NCBI GenBank assembly: GCA_039640505.1
Contig: CP046865.1
Coordinates: 930,001-994,000, forward strand
DNA length: 64,000 bases
Direction of reading: 5' to 3'
DNA from: Rhodobacteraceae bacterium Araon29
GTDB taxonomy: Bacteria; Pseudomonadota; Alphaproteobacteria; Rhodobacterales; Rhodobacteraceae
The notes below the pieces were generated by a model. That model had not been told where the DNA came from and made no database searches. It saw only the letters and a list, made by a program, of their open reading frames with translations. Shown piece by piece: positions 55,896-64,000 of the stretch; positions within the stretch are counted from its first letter, which is position 1, and every line of letters starts with the position of its first letter. The translations under genes and the position numbers were made by a program.

Positions 55896-57200
55896 TTATT
55901 TTGCTGAGCGTTCGAATTTGCGCAACAGTTTATTTCCGCGCTCAACCGCTTTATCTAAGGCAGCCTGAGCAGATTGGTCACCTGCCCATAGTGCTTCCAG
56001 TTCTTCGTTGATCACGTCTCGGATCTGAACAAAGTTACCAAAGCGCAATCCACGAGAATTTGGAGTGGGCATGTTTAAGCTCAACTGCTTGATCGCAGTG
56101 TCTGTACCAGGATTTGCTTCATAAAACCCTTGGCTCTCAGACAGGTCTGCCGCAGCGGTGGTAATCGGCACATAGCCGGTTTCCTGATGCCACCAAGCTT
56201 GCACTTCAGCCGAAGACATATAGGTCAGGAACTGAGACAGGCCGCGATATTCATCAGCTTCATGGCCTTGAAGCGCCCAAAGAGTGGCTCCACCGATGAT
56301 TGAGTTCTGCGGTGCGTCAGCCACACCTGTATCCAGTGGGAGCATGGTCTGACCAAACTCAAACTTTGCCTGCGATACAATCGAGCCGTAGTAGGCCGAC
56401 GAATTCATCCACATGCCGCACTCACCGTTTGTAAACAACGGCAGAGAGTCGCCCCGGCGACCGCCATAAACGAATAGTTTATCGTCTTGCATGTCTGCGA
56501 TATCCTGCAAACGGCTAGCAACGTGATCATTATTGAAGGTCATTTCAGTGTCGAACCCTCTAAAGCCGTTTTCTTGGGTGCCTATCTCAAGATCATGCCA
56601 TGATGAGAAGTTTTCGATCATCACCCAGCTCTGCCAGCCAAATGAGAACCCGCAATCCATGCCATTGTCCACCAAAGCCTGAGCTGTGGTACGCATTTCG
56701 TCCCACGTTGTCGGCACCGAGGCACCTGCGGCTTTTAACGCGTCGGCGTTGTACCACAGAACTGGAGTCGAGCTATTGAAAGGCATGGACAAAAGCTGAC
56801 CTTCAGGTGTTTGATAGTAGGAAACAACAGCCGGTAGATAGGCTGAGCCGTCAAATGGTTCGCCAGAATCTGCCATCATCTGCTCAACTGGATAAATTGC
56901 GCCTTTGGCAGCCATCATTGTGGCTGTACCCACTTCAAAGACCTGCACCAGATGCGGCTGCTCGCCTGCGCGGAACGCCGCGATCGCTGCGGTCATAGTT
57001 TCGGTGTAGTTGCCCTTATAGGTGGGCACGACCTTATAGGCGCTTTGCGATGCGTTAAAGTCATCGGCAATTTTATTAACTCTTTCGCCATTGGTGCCGC
57101 CCATCGCGTGCCACCAATGAACCTCGGTTTCCGCAGCAACGGCTCCTGCCATCATAGCAAGCGCTACGGTTCCTGCAAACATCTTGTTTGGAATCTTCAT
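55896..57200 (-). CDS. ugpB: sn-glycerol-3-phosphate-binding periplasmic protein
   Basis: 434 residues. Signal peptide (KIPNKMFAGTVALAMMAGAVAAE) then an extracellular solute-binding fold whose start TEVHWWHAMGGTNGERVNKIADDFN and later PFNSSTPVLWYNADAL are close to UgpB. It binds glycerol-3-phosphate or glycerophosphodiesters outside the inner membrane. First gene of the transporter operon; GGGAGAGAG precedes the ATG. LysR lies divergent upstream. Confidence 0.93.
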   Translation of the reverse strand: MKIPNKMFAGTVALAMMAGAVAAETEVHWWHAMGGTNGERVNKIADDFNASQSAYKVVPTYKGNYTETMTAAIAAFRAGEQPHLVQVFEVGTATMMAAKGAIYPVEQMMADSGEPFDGSAYLPAVVSYYQTPEGQLLSMPFNSSTPVLWYNADALKAAGASVPTTWDEMRTTAQALVDNGMDCGFSFGWQSWVMIENFSSWHDLEIGTQENGFRGFDTEMTFNNDHVASRLQDIADMQDDKLFVYGGRRGDSLPLFTNGECGMWMNSSAYYGSIVSQAKFEFGQTMLPLDTGVADAPQNSIIGGATLWALQGHEADEYRGLSQFLTYMSSAEVQAWWHQETGYVPITTAAADLSESQGFYEANPGTDTAIKQLSLNMPTPNSRGLRFGNFVQIRDVINEELEALWAGDQSAQAALDKAVERGNKLLRKFERSAK

Positions 57201-57226
57201 TTCTCTCTCCCTGCGTAAATGTCAAC

Positions 57227-57250
57227 TTCACATCACCTAGAGTTTGTGAA
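57227..57250. promoter_or_regulatory. Dyad TTCACA-N12-TGTGAA upstream of ugpB
   Basis: Perfect 6-base arms, 27 bases before the ugpB start and in the gap shared with the divergent lysR gene. A plausible LysR-type operator. Confidence 0.4.
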
Positions 57251-57378
57251 AATAAAAAATAATGCAAGTTAATTTTTTAATTTAATTTTATAACATTTTA
57301 TTATATTAATGTCATATGTGTAAAGAGTTTTTAGAAATGACCGCCACCTAATAAAACTGAAAATATGGAGTTAAGCCA

Positions 57379-58278
57379 TTGAAATTTAAGATAAGACAAC
57401 TCGAAGCTTTTCGCGCGGTTGCAGAAACTGGCAGCATAACAAAGGCCGCCAAACAGTTAGAGGTATCACAACCAGCGGTGAGCCGGCTCGTCGCTGATTT
57501 CTCAAATTCAGTCGGGTTCGAGCTCTTTAAACGGCGGCATGGAATTTTAGAACCCACCAGCGATTCGCGCTATCTGCTTGCAGAGGTTAGGCGGGTTATT
57601 GACAGTTTGGATCACCTCGAAGATTTGCGCCGCGACCTAACAGAACGCACCGTAGGACATATCCGGATCGCCTGTTTGCCGGGGTTTGCCACCAGTCATT
57701 TGCCGGGGGTACTTGTCAGGTTTCTCAAAGACCGGTCGGGTGTGACCGTGTCGCTTGAGCCCGACCGGCCAGAGCGCATAATGGAGTGGATCATAGGGGA
57801 GCAATATGACTGCGGCATTACCGATGGCTTTCCAGGTCATCCAGCCACGATTAGCCAAGACTTGTATGTCAAGTCGGCCTGTATTTTACCGAAAGGTCAT
57901 CCGCTTGCGGGGAAAGACGAAATTACGCCCTCTGATCTGATGCATGAGCGACTTATTCACACACGGCGTGATAGCCGGTTTTTCCAAGACCTCGCGCGCG
58001 CCTTTGGTGAGAATGGCGTTCAAATAAACAGCTTTGTGGAAGTCAGGCAATTCACCACCGCGTGCACGATGGTAAGCGAAGGCATGGGGGCATCCGTGGT
58101 CAGTGAATTGGATGCAGAAGCGTTCCGTTCAACAGGGATTGTTATCCGCCCCTTTACGCCCCATATTTCGCATCGGCTGTCAATTTTACAACCTGCCTCT
58201 GGCCCAAGTTCCCCTGTAGTCTTGGATTTTGTGGATGCCTTTATCGAAAGCCTACAGCCGTTCTTGGTAAAAGACTAA
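57379..58278 (+). CDS. LysR-family transcriptional regulator
   Basis: 299 residues. N-terminal winged helix: KIRQLEAFRAVAETGSITKAAKQLEVSQPAVSRLVADFSNSVG (about 3-45). C-terminal periplasmic-binding-like effector domain. The start is TTG with GGAG nine bases upstream. Divergent from ugpB, so it is the likely regulator of the ugp genes; effector unknown. In E. coli ugp is under PhoB, so a dedicated LysR would be a different control. Confidence 0.9.
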   Translation: MKFKIRQLEAFRAVAETGSITKAAKQLEVSQPAVSRLVADFSNSVGFELFKRRHGILEPTSDSRYLLAEVRRVIDSLDHLEDLRRDLTERTVGHIRIACLPGFATSHLPGVLVRFLKDRSGVTVSLEPDRPERIMEWIIGEQYDCGITDGFPGHPATISQDLYVKSACILPKGHPLAGKDEITPSDLMHERLIHTRRDSRFFQDLARAFGENGVQINSFVEVRQFTTACTMVSEGMGASVVSELDAEAFRSTGIVIRPFTPHISHRLSILQPASGPSSPVVLDFVDAFIESLQPFLVKD

Positions 58279-58630
58279 GAACTGCATCAAAGTTAAGGTT
58301 TTTAAAATTGCATTCACCGCGCAAAGGATTGCTTTAAAAATTTAACCTAAAATAAGTAATTCATAATCATCAATTACGTTTCAGTTTAATTGCCACTAGA
58401 CGAATAACTTTAAGAGACATTCTAAAAGGAAAAAGGAACTCAAAAATCTACGAAAAGGCATTCACATATCTGACTCGATATCAAAATAACCACATAAAAA
58501 CAATGTGGTATGATTCATGTTTGTTCCGGCCGTGGGTATCAGGTTTAGGCTGACTTAAGCAATCTACTGATAGATCACCTACTGATAACATTCTCATAAA
58601 TAGCATTTCCTTAGTATTGGGCTGGAGAGA
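58279..58630. other. AT-rich region carrying the second att copy
   Basis: No gene. It holds an arm-like core (AAAAAGGAACTCAA at 58,430), an inverted repeat ACCACAT / ATGTGGT with 7-base loop (58,489-58,509) and the second tRNA-end copy at 58,525. Confidence 0.6.
58525..58546. repeat. attR-like copy of the tRNA-Leu 3' end
   Basis: 22 bases, 21 identical to 51,781-51,802; the mismatch turns ACCA into ATCA. It marks the end of the ugp island and the start of the next one. Confidence 0.8.
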
Positions 58631-59208
58631 GTGTTGACCAGATTACTGACCAAAAAAGTCCCTTATACGTTTAACCGTGCTGGGTATTACTACTTCTCAA
58701 GACGAGTACTCGGTGACCTTTTGAGCCATTATTCCTATTCCCGTATTGTTCAGGGGCTTAGGACGAGTTCTGCTCAGACTGCTAAATCAAGGGCTTTGGT
58801 GGCTGCGGCTAAATTGGATGAATACTGGTCTCACCACAGAATGACCGACCCTGATCTTATTGGGCGTAGTTTGTTAAAGCCGGGATATGGTTCATTTGCC
58901 CGAAATACTCAGCTTGATGTGTCTATTGGTTCTGAGCAGCCTATTACGCTCGCTGAGGCCTTAGAAACCTACGCCACGCAGAAGGGTGCTGGTAATCTAA
59001 GACCTTCAAAGCCGCCGCCCAAAGAGCCTGTACTTATCTGGTAGATGCCTGTGGAGCTAAAGGATACGCTCTATCGGCAGCTGGGGGAGAGCTACTCAGA
59101 GGCGATGAACGCCCTTCCCAAAGTACACTTGGAAATAGAGCAGCTGTTTGCAGCACAAGAAACCATGCCCGCCAATGAAAGAGCACTGGCATTCATCTTC
59201 GCTCCTTA
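58631..59208 (+). pseudogene. Decayed tyrosine recombinase fragments
   Basis: The first frame (GTG at 58,631, 137 residues) reads VPYTFNRAGYYYFSRRVLGDLL... and TLAEALETYATQKGAG, an integrase N-terminal arm domain. From 58,999 the next frame continues it as KTFKAAAQRACTYLVDACGAKGYAL, part of the core-binding helices. From about 59,080 the first frame resumes with LGESYSEAMNALPKVHLEIEQLFAAQE, which resembles the N-terminal region of another integrase. So at least one shift and possibly a mosaic of two genes. No catalytic domain. It follows the att copy at 58,525 by 85 bases, as the integrase of a second island should. Confidence 0.7.
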
Positions 59209-59341
59209 ATAGCTGTGATGAACCAGAAATCCTCCTTTGCTTAAACCCCTAAATCTTTCCGGTAGGCGCTGAGGTCAGACAGAAAAGTCCGCCTTGTCGA
59301 AAAAACATTGGCAGACACGTACGGTTTCTGAAATCCAACCT

Positions 59342-60583
59342 CTAACAGCGCCCCGCGACCTTGCTTTGGTAACCATCTAGCTTTTGTAGTAAACTAAGTC
59401 CCGTCGGCACATCCAATCGAGCGCAAAACTCGTTCCAAACTGTACCAAACGGCAGGTCTTTGATCTCTTCCGTCATCATGAAACGCGTGGTGAAGTCTAA
59501 ATTGTTCTCGGCCGATTTCAAATGCTCAAGAGGAAGAAGAAACGCCCTCAGGAGTGCCTTTTGCATGTTGCGGGTCCCGATTACCCAAGCGGCCGTTCTG
59601 CTGATTGTTGCATCGAAAAAATCCAAGCCTATATGTGTGCGATCAAGTAGGTTCGACGTAACCAACTCTTGCGCCATCATCAGGATATCATCACTTTGCA
59701 GGATCACGTGATCGCTGTCCCATCGCATCGGACGGGACACGTGCAGCAAAAGTTCGTCCACGGAAAGAGCGACAGCACTTAATTTGTCAGCGATGTTCTC
59801 GGTCGGATGAAAATGCCCCATGTCGAGGCACAAAACAGTTCCTTTCCGGATCGCGTAGCCCATGTAAAACTCGTGGCTGCCGATGGTCATCGCCTCAACA
59901 CCGATACCAAAGAGTTTACACTCAACAGCATCCAGCATCTTCGACTTGTCCAGATTGTGGGTGAGCATTTCATCTAGAGAAGCCTCAAGGCGCTGGCGTG
60001 GGCTGATGCGGTCAATCGGATAGTCTTTGTAACCATCCGGCACCCAGACGTTGTTAACGCAGGCTGAGCCAAGTGTTTCTCCCATCTTTGCGGCAATCTC
60101 TCGGGTGCGCTTGCCGTGTTCGATCCAGAAGTCTCGGATACCCTTGTCTGGGTGGCTGAGCGTCAGATTGTCGTCGGCTTTAGCATGAGCAAAGAAGGTT
60201 GGGTTGAAGTCTAGCCCGAGGCCTTGTGACGAGGCCCAATCTACCCAAGCAGCAAAGTGTTTATATTCGATTTCGTCTCGGTCTGGTGTTTCATCTGTAT
60301 CCATATACATGGCATGAAGATTCAGGCGGTGGTTGCCCGGGATCATCGAATAGGAAAACTCAAGATCAGCCCGTAGCTCGTCTGGTGTGCGGGCGCGTCC
60401 AGGATGGTTGCCGGTTGCCTGAATACCGCCTCCGGAGGTGCCTTTTTGCTGTTCAAAGCCTACAACGTCATCGCCTTGCCAGCAGTGCATTGAGATGGGA
60501 ATGGTTTTTAGTCGCGCGATTGCTGCTTCCGTATCAACGCCCCAGTCTGCAAATTGCACTTTAGCGCTTTCATAGTTGCTCAT
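59342..60583 (-). CDS. rhaA: L-rhamnose isomerase (RhaA type)
   Basis: 413 residues. ISMHCWQGDDVVGFE, GGIQATGNHPGRARTPDELRADLE, CLDMGHFHPTE and HVSRPMRWDSDHV match the enterobacterial/Bacillus RhaA family almost end to end, with the metal ligands in the last two. It turns L-rhamnose into L-rhamnulose. It is the second gene after the aldolase/dehydrogenase, with 23 bases between them. Rhizobial rhamnose loci instead usually carry the RhaI-type isomerase, so the RhaA type here is notable. Confidence 0.94.
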   Translation of the reverse strand: MSNYESAKVQFADWGVDTEAAIARLKTIPISMHCWQGDDVVGFEQQKGTSGGGIQATGNHPGRARTPDELRADLEFSYSMIPGNHRLNLHAMYMDTDETPDRDEIEYKHFAAWVDWASSQGLGLDFNPTFFAHAKADDNLTLSHPDKGIRDFWIEHGKRTREIAAKMGETLGSACVNNVWVPDGYKDYPIDRISPRQRLEASLDEMLTHNLDKSKMLDAVECKLFGIGVEAMTIGSHEFYMGYAIRKGTVLCLDMGHFHPTENIADKLSAVALSVDELLLHVSRPMRWDSDHVILQSDDILMMAQELVTSNLLDRTHIGLDFFDATISRTAAWVIGTRNMQKALLRAFLLPLEHLKSAENNLDFTTRFMMTEEIKDLPFGTVWNEFCARLDVPTGLSLLQKLDGYQSKVAGRC

Positions 60584-60606
60584 GATAGCTCCTCCCTTTT
60601 GGCCGA

Positions 60607-62709
60607 TCAGCGTGTGAAGGCTTGGATGTTGCCCGCATCTACGTTGATAATATTCCCAGTTGACTTAGCTGAGGCGTCAGCTGCGAAGAAATAGCAGGCT
60701 TCGGCGATGTCCTCTGGCAGAACCGATCGCTTCAATAAGGAGCGCTGTCGATACATTTCTTCCAAGCCTTGCTTGTCGGTACCGTAGGTGCCTGCGCGCT
60801 GTTCTAGCCATTCGCCTTCCCAGATTTTCGAGCCCCGAAGGACTGCATCTGGATTCACGACATTCACGCGGATACCGGTCTCAGCGCCTTCCAGAGCCAG
60901 ACAGCGGGCGAGGTGGATTTCTGAGGCTTTCGCTGTGCAATAGGCCGAGGCATTCGGGCTTGCGGCCAGACCGTTCTTTGAGCCTACAAAGACAATCGAG
61001 CCACCAATGTTTTGCGCGCGCATCACTTTGAAGGCTTCACGGCTAACAAGGAAGTATCCCGTGCTGAGGATATCCATGTTCTTATTCCACAAAGCCAATG
61101 TGGTTTCTTCGACAGGTGCAGACGACGCAATGCCTGCATTTGACACTAAAATATCTATACCGCCGTATTCAACAGCCGTTTCGGCGAAGGCCGCAGCCAC
61201 TGCATTTTCGCTGGTCACGTTCATGCTCACAGTCCGGACTACATCCTTACCATGACGCTTGCTGAGATTATCCGATGTGGCTTTGAGTGCGTCTTCGTTA
61301 ATGTCTGCCAACATCACGCAAGCACCCTCTGAGAGGTAACGCTCAGCAGTCGCTGAACCAATACCACCGGCGCCTCCGGTTACCAATGCAACACGTCCCG
61401 AGAGTGACTTCGGTTTTGGCATACGCTGTAGTTTTGCTTCTTCTAGCAGCCAGTATTCGATATCGAAGGCTTCCTGTTCTGGAAGCCCTACGTATTCGCT
61501 GACCGAGGAAGAACCCCGCATCACATTGATAGCGTTGACGTAGAACTCGCCTGAGATGCGAGCAGTGGCTTTGTCTTTGGCAAATGTAATCATGCCAACG
61601 CCTGGGATCAGATAGACGACCGCATTGGGGTCACGCAGGGCCGGGCTGTTGTCGTATTTACAGCGATCATAGTAAGCGGCGTAATCATCGCGATAGGCTG
61701 CGATCTGCGCGGGCAGATTTTCCAAAACCTCGTCGATATTGTTTTTCGCTGGATCGAAATTGATCACCAGTGGACGGATCTTTGTGCGCAGGAAGTGGTC
61801 CGGGCATGAGGTGCCCAAAGCCGCTAAAGGTTCCATGTTTTGGGCATTCACGAATTCCAACACTTCATCACCGTCGTTAAAATTGCCCACCATGTGATGA
61901 TTGCCTGACACGAAACCGCGAATGGCCGGCATCAGACGCGCAGCAACGGAGCACCGCTCGTTCTTGGAAAGGCTTTCATACTTCGCTCCACCAAAGGCTG
62001 GAAGTCCTTCGGTTTTTTCGGCAAGCCACGCGGTAGCCGCATTGATCACCTCAATTGTCATATCATAGGTTTCTTTGGCAGTATCGCCCCAAGTGAATAG
62101 GCCATGACTCTCCAAAACAACGCCGTCGGCTTCCGGGTTTTCCAGGCAAAATTGTTCCAGCCAAAGACCCAACTCGTAGCCGGGCTTTTTCCACGGAAGC
62201 CAACCTATCTTGTTTCCGAATATTTCCTGTGTCAATTCTTTAGAATTCTTCGAAGCTGCGATTGCGATGATTGCGTCTGCATGCACATGATCAACGTGTT
62301 TGCGAGGGACGTAAGCATGCAAGGGCGTGTCAATAGATGCGGCACGGGGATTCAGTTTAAATGTACAGTGGGGAAGGTAACCCACCATCTCATCTTCAAA
62401 CTCAACCCCACGATAAAGAGACTTCAGCGCCTGCAACTTATTCATATAAAGCGTGGCAAAACCGTCCATCTTGATTGATCCGATATCTCCGCCGGATCCC
62501 TTAACCCACAGAACCTCGATATCCTGTCCGGTCAGTGGATCATTCTCCATCACTTTCGCCGAAGTATTGCCGCCGCCGTAATTGGTCACGCGCTTGTCTG
62601 AACCGAGGATGTTCGAGCGATAAAGCAGCAGCTCAGCTTCGCTTAGTCCGTTTGCTTCCTTATCGTTCCAACGGTTTTCAAGAAACTGATTTTCTACTGT
62701 TTTCGACAT
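60607..62709 (-). CDS. rhaD: Bifunctional rhamnulose-1-phosphate aldolase / short-chain dehydrogenase
   Basis: 700 residues from the ATG at 62,709 with GGGAGGTATAC upstream; the longer frame to 62,790 starts within the operator. Residues 1-420 form a class II aldolase (GGGNTSAK, HVDHVHADAI zinc histidines). From about 430 a short-chain dehydrogenase follows with ALVTGGAGGIGSAT and YCTAKAS (catalytic Tyr and Lys). It would split rhamnulose-1-phosphate and oxidise lactaldehyde to lactate. Same fusion as RhaD of Rhizobium leguminosarum. Divergent from the DeoR gene. Confidence 0.93.
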   Translation of the reverse strand: MSKTVENQFLENRWNDKEANGLSEAELLLYRSNILGSDKRVTNYGGGNTSAKVMENDPLTGQDIEVLWVKGSGGDIGSIKMDGFATLYMNKLQALKSLYRGVEFEDEMVGYLPHCTFKLNPRAASIDTPLHAYVPRKHVDHVHADAIIAIAASKNSKELTQEIFGNKIGWLPWKKPGYELGLWLEQFCLENPEADGVVLESHGLFTWGDTAKETYDMTIEVINAATAWLAEKTEGLPAFGGAKYESLSKNERCSVAARLMPAIRGFVSGNHHMVGNFNDGDEVLEFVNAQNMEPLAALGTSCPDHFLRTKIRPLVINFDPAKNNIDEVLENLPAQIAAYRDDYAAYYDRCKYDNSPALRDPNAVVYLIPGVGMITFAKDKATARISGEFYVNAINVMRGSSSVSEYVGLPEQEAFDIEYWLLEEAKLQRMPKPKSLSGRVALVTGGAGGIGSATAERYLSEGACVMLADINEDALKATSDNLSKRHGKDVVRTVSMNVTSENAVAAAFAETAVEYGGIDILVSNAGIASSAPVEETTLALWNKNMDILSTGYFLVSREAFKVMRAQNIGGSIVFVGSKNGLAASPNASAYCTAKASEIHLARCLALEGAETGIRVNVVNPDAVLRGSKIWEGEWLEQRAGTYGTDKQGLEEMYRQRSLLKRSVLPEDIAEACYFFAADASAKSTGNIINVDAGNIQAFTR

Positions 62710-62782
62710 GTATACCTCCCAGACGACGCAGCGCGCCCTGCATAAGTCTCTAACGTCAAACTGGTGAGAATGCGTCAAATTG

Positions 62783-62851
62783 TCAATCATAATTATTCAT
62801 AATCAATCAATTTATGAGCTTATATGATTGAAAATTATTTAAAATGATTGA
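62783..62851. promoter_or_regulatory. Cluster of four TGATTGA half-sites in the rha control region
   Basis: TCAATCAT at 62,783 and TCAATCA at 62,803 on one side; ATGATTGA at 62,824 and 62,844 on the other. They face each other between the divergent rhaD and deoR genes, as repeated DeoR-type operators do. Confidence 0.6.
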
Positions 62852-62897
62852 CATAATAATCGAATCTGCTCAATGTTCACTCAATTGGGAGAGCTAG

Positions 62898-63704
62898 ATG
62901 CACGAAAAAGAGCGCCACAAAATAATTCTATCGGCCGTTCAAGATCGACCGGTCGTTATGGTTGTGGAAATCTGCAATCTCACCGGAGCATCCGAGGCGA
63001 CGGTTCGTCGGGACATCGCAACTCTGCACATGCAAAAGAAGTTACGCCGCGTGCGTGGGGGTGCTGAGGCTATTACTCCGCCGCAATTCGTAGGATTGGC
63101 GGGACGTCCGTTTGCAGTTAACAAAACGATGCGGATCAAAGAGAAGCAAGCGATCGCACGAGCGGCTGTTGAACTGTGTGATGACGGTGACTCGATAATC
63201 ATTAATGGTGGTACAACGACCTTTCAAATGGTTCACCCAATGGCCACACGCCTTTTGCAGGTGTTCACCAACTCGTTTCCGATTGCAGAGCATCTTCTGA
63301 AGCATTCGAAAAACACAATCACGCTCTCGGGCGGCACGATCTATCGCGAACAGAACATCATTTTGTCTCCGTTCGATAATGATGTGACACGCAATTTTTA
63401 TGCGAAGCGCATGTTCATGGGGGCTCAGGGATTAGGACCGCTGGGTCTGATGGAAGCGGACCCGTTGCTGATCCATGCGGAACAAAAGCTCATCGGACAA
63501 GCTGATGAGCTTGTTGTTCTGGCAGACAGCTCGAAATTCGAAAACCGTTCAAGTTTGGTGTTATGCCCGCTTGCTCAGATCACCACCATCATCACCGATG
63601 AAAGGATTTCGGATAATGCAGCCTCAATGCTTGAGGCCGCTGATGTAAACGTGATCGTTGCCCAATCGGGTATCGGTCAAAATGAGGACGAGGCGGCCTC
63701 TTAA
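62898..63704 (+). CDS. rhaR: DeoR/GlpR-family regulator of rhamnose genes
   Basis: 268 residues. N-terminal DeoR helix-turn-helix (VVEICNLTGASEATVRRDIATLHMQKKLRRVRGGA) and a C-terminal sugar-phosphate sensor domain with INGGTTTFQMV and DSSKFENRSS. In Rhizobium the gene in this place (rhaR) represses the rha locus. Control of both divergent units through the TGATTGA sites is inferred. Confidence 0.85.
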   Translation: MHEKERHKIILSAVQDRPVVMVVEICNLTGASEATVRRDIATLHMQKKLRRVRGGAEAITPPQFVGLAGRPFAVNKTMRIKEKQAIARAAVELCDDGDSIIINGGTTTFQMVHPMATRLLQVFTNSFPIAEHLLKHSKNTITLSGGTIYREQNIILSPFDNDVTRNFYAKRMFMGAQGLGPLGLMEADPLLIHAEQKLIGQADELVVLADSSKFENRSSLVLCPLAQITTIITDERISDNAASMLEAADVNVIVAQSGIGQNEDEAAS

Positions 63705-63746
63705 CGGGCCTCACATAACCAACGTTGTAAATTCTGGGAGGAATAA

Positions 63747-64000
63747 ATGTTACGTAGAAATTTCACTAAACTCGTTGCTGGTCTTAGCTTTGCCGCCAGC
63801 ATGATGGGCACCACCGCAATGGCTGAAGACATACGTATTGCGTTGGTCGTTAAAGCCTTGGGTATCGGCTTCTTCGAAGCTGCCGCAAAAGGTGCTGAAG
63901 AAGCTGCTGCTGAACTGGGCGGCGTAGAAGTGATCTACACCGGACCGACCAGCACTACTGCTGAAGGTCAGATTGAGGTGATCAACTCGCTGATCGCGCA
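63747..64000 (+). CDS. rhaS: Rhamnose ABC transporter substrate-binding protein, N-terminal part
   Basis: Cut by the right edge after 84 codons. GGGAGGAAT precedes the ATG. Signal peptide (LRRNFTKLVAGLSFAAS... cut after AMA), then IRIALVVKALGIGFFEAAAKGAEEAAAELGGVEVIYTGPTS, the start of a type 1 periplasmic sugar-binding fold like RhaS. Permease, ATPase, mutarotase and kinase genes should follow beyond the window. Confidence 0.88.
   Translation, partial: MLRRNFTKLVAGLSFAASMMGTTAMAEDIRIALVVKALGIGFFEAAAKGAEEAAAELGGVEVIYTGPTSTTAEGQIEVINSLIA

Larger units (their letters stand above)
51781..58546. mobile_element. Genomic island at tRNA-Leu (ugp island)
   Basis: A 6.7-kb segment between the two copies of the tRNA 3' end. 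It holds an integrase remnant next to the tRNA, glpQ-ugpCEAB and a LysR gene. The layout (tRNA, integrase beside it, cargo, second att copy) is that of an integrative island now fixed by loss of most of its integrase. Confidence 0.7.

Noticed and set aside
1-64000. CRISPR arrays, rRNA genes or phage structural genes
   Set aside because: No regularly spaced repeats, rRNA segments or phage proteins were seen in the window.

Overview
The window looks like the chromosome of a marine alphaproteobacterium of the Rhodobacterales (Roseobacter group). The basis is the family make-up and gene order: ftsX-plsC, fhs-folD, a ctaC-ctaB-small ORF-ctaG-ctaE oxidase operon, mtnP-apt, argD-argF and a PutA without an N-terminal DNA-binding domain next to a divergent Lrp-type regulator. 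The assignment comes from recognising proteins, not from a database search.

Bases 1-44,900 are mostly ordinary core genome. They hold the end of ftsX, an acyltransferase and a PPOX flavoprotein; one-carbon genes (fhs, folD); a DNA-repair pair (DEXH helicase and PdeM nuclease); an orphan secretin-N-domain protein; a two-subunit 3-oxoacid CoA-transferase; topA, dprA and tldD; the aa3 oxidase subunit II/III and assembly operon, closed by a clear hairpin terminator; SURF1-thrC-M16 peptidase-GNAT-FAD oxidase; transporters (Bcr/CflA, SulP); mtnP-apt; argD-argF; ycjX-GNAT-ycjF; truA, hrpB, meaB and rpmB; and a copper-chaperone pair. Two of these genes are broken as read: apt has an in-frame TAG, and a low-molecular-weight tyrosine phosphatase has two frameshifts.

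Bases 45,700-46,770 contain an insertion. A GFA-family gene that once overlapped the end of a rhomboid gene is split by a 664-bp AT-rich segment. The segment is bounded by short imperfect inverted repeats and flanked by similar 9-mers, and it carries one ORF with a HEPN-like R-N-x-x-x-H motif. The GFA gene also carries a TGA in place of a zinc-ligand cysteine.

From 51,711 the window becomes accessory. A tRNA-Leu(TAA) is followed by an N-terminal integrase remnant, a glycerophosphodiesterase plus ugpCEAB ABC-transporter operon and a LysR regulator. A second copy of the tRNA 3' end then appears at 58,525-58,546. Right behind it lie further integrase fragments, and then a rhamnose catabolism locus: rhaA and a bifunctional aldolase/dehydrogenase on one strand, a DeoR regulator and rhaS on the other, with a cluster of TGATTGA half-sites between them. 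I read this as two immobilised islands arrayed at one tRNA gene, supplying glycerol-phosphate-type and rhamnose uptake and catabolism. No CRISPR array, complete transposase, complete integrase or phage structural gene was seen.
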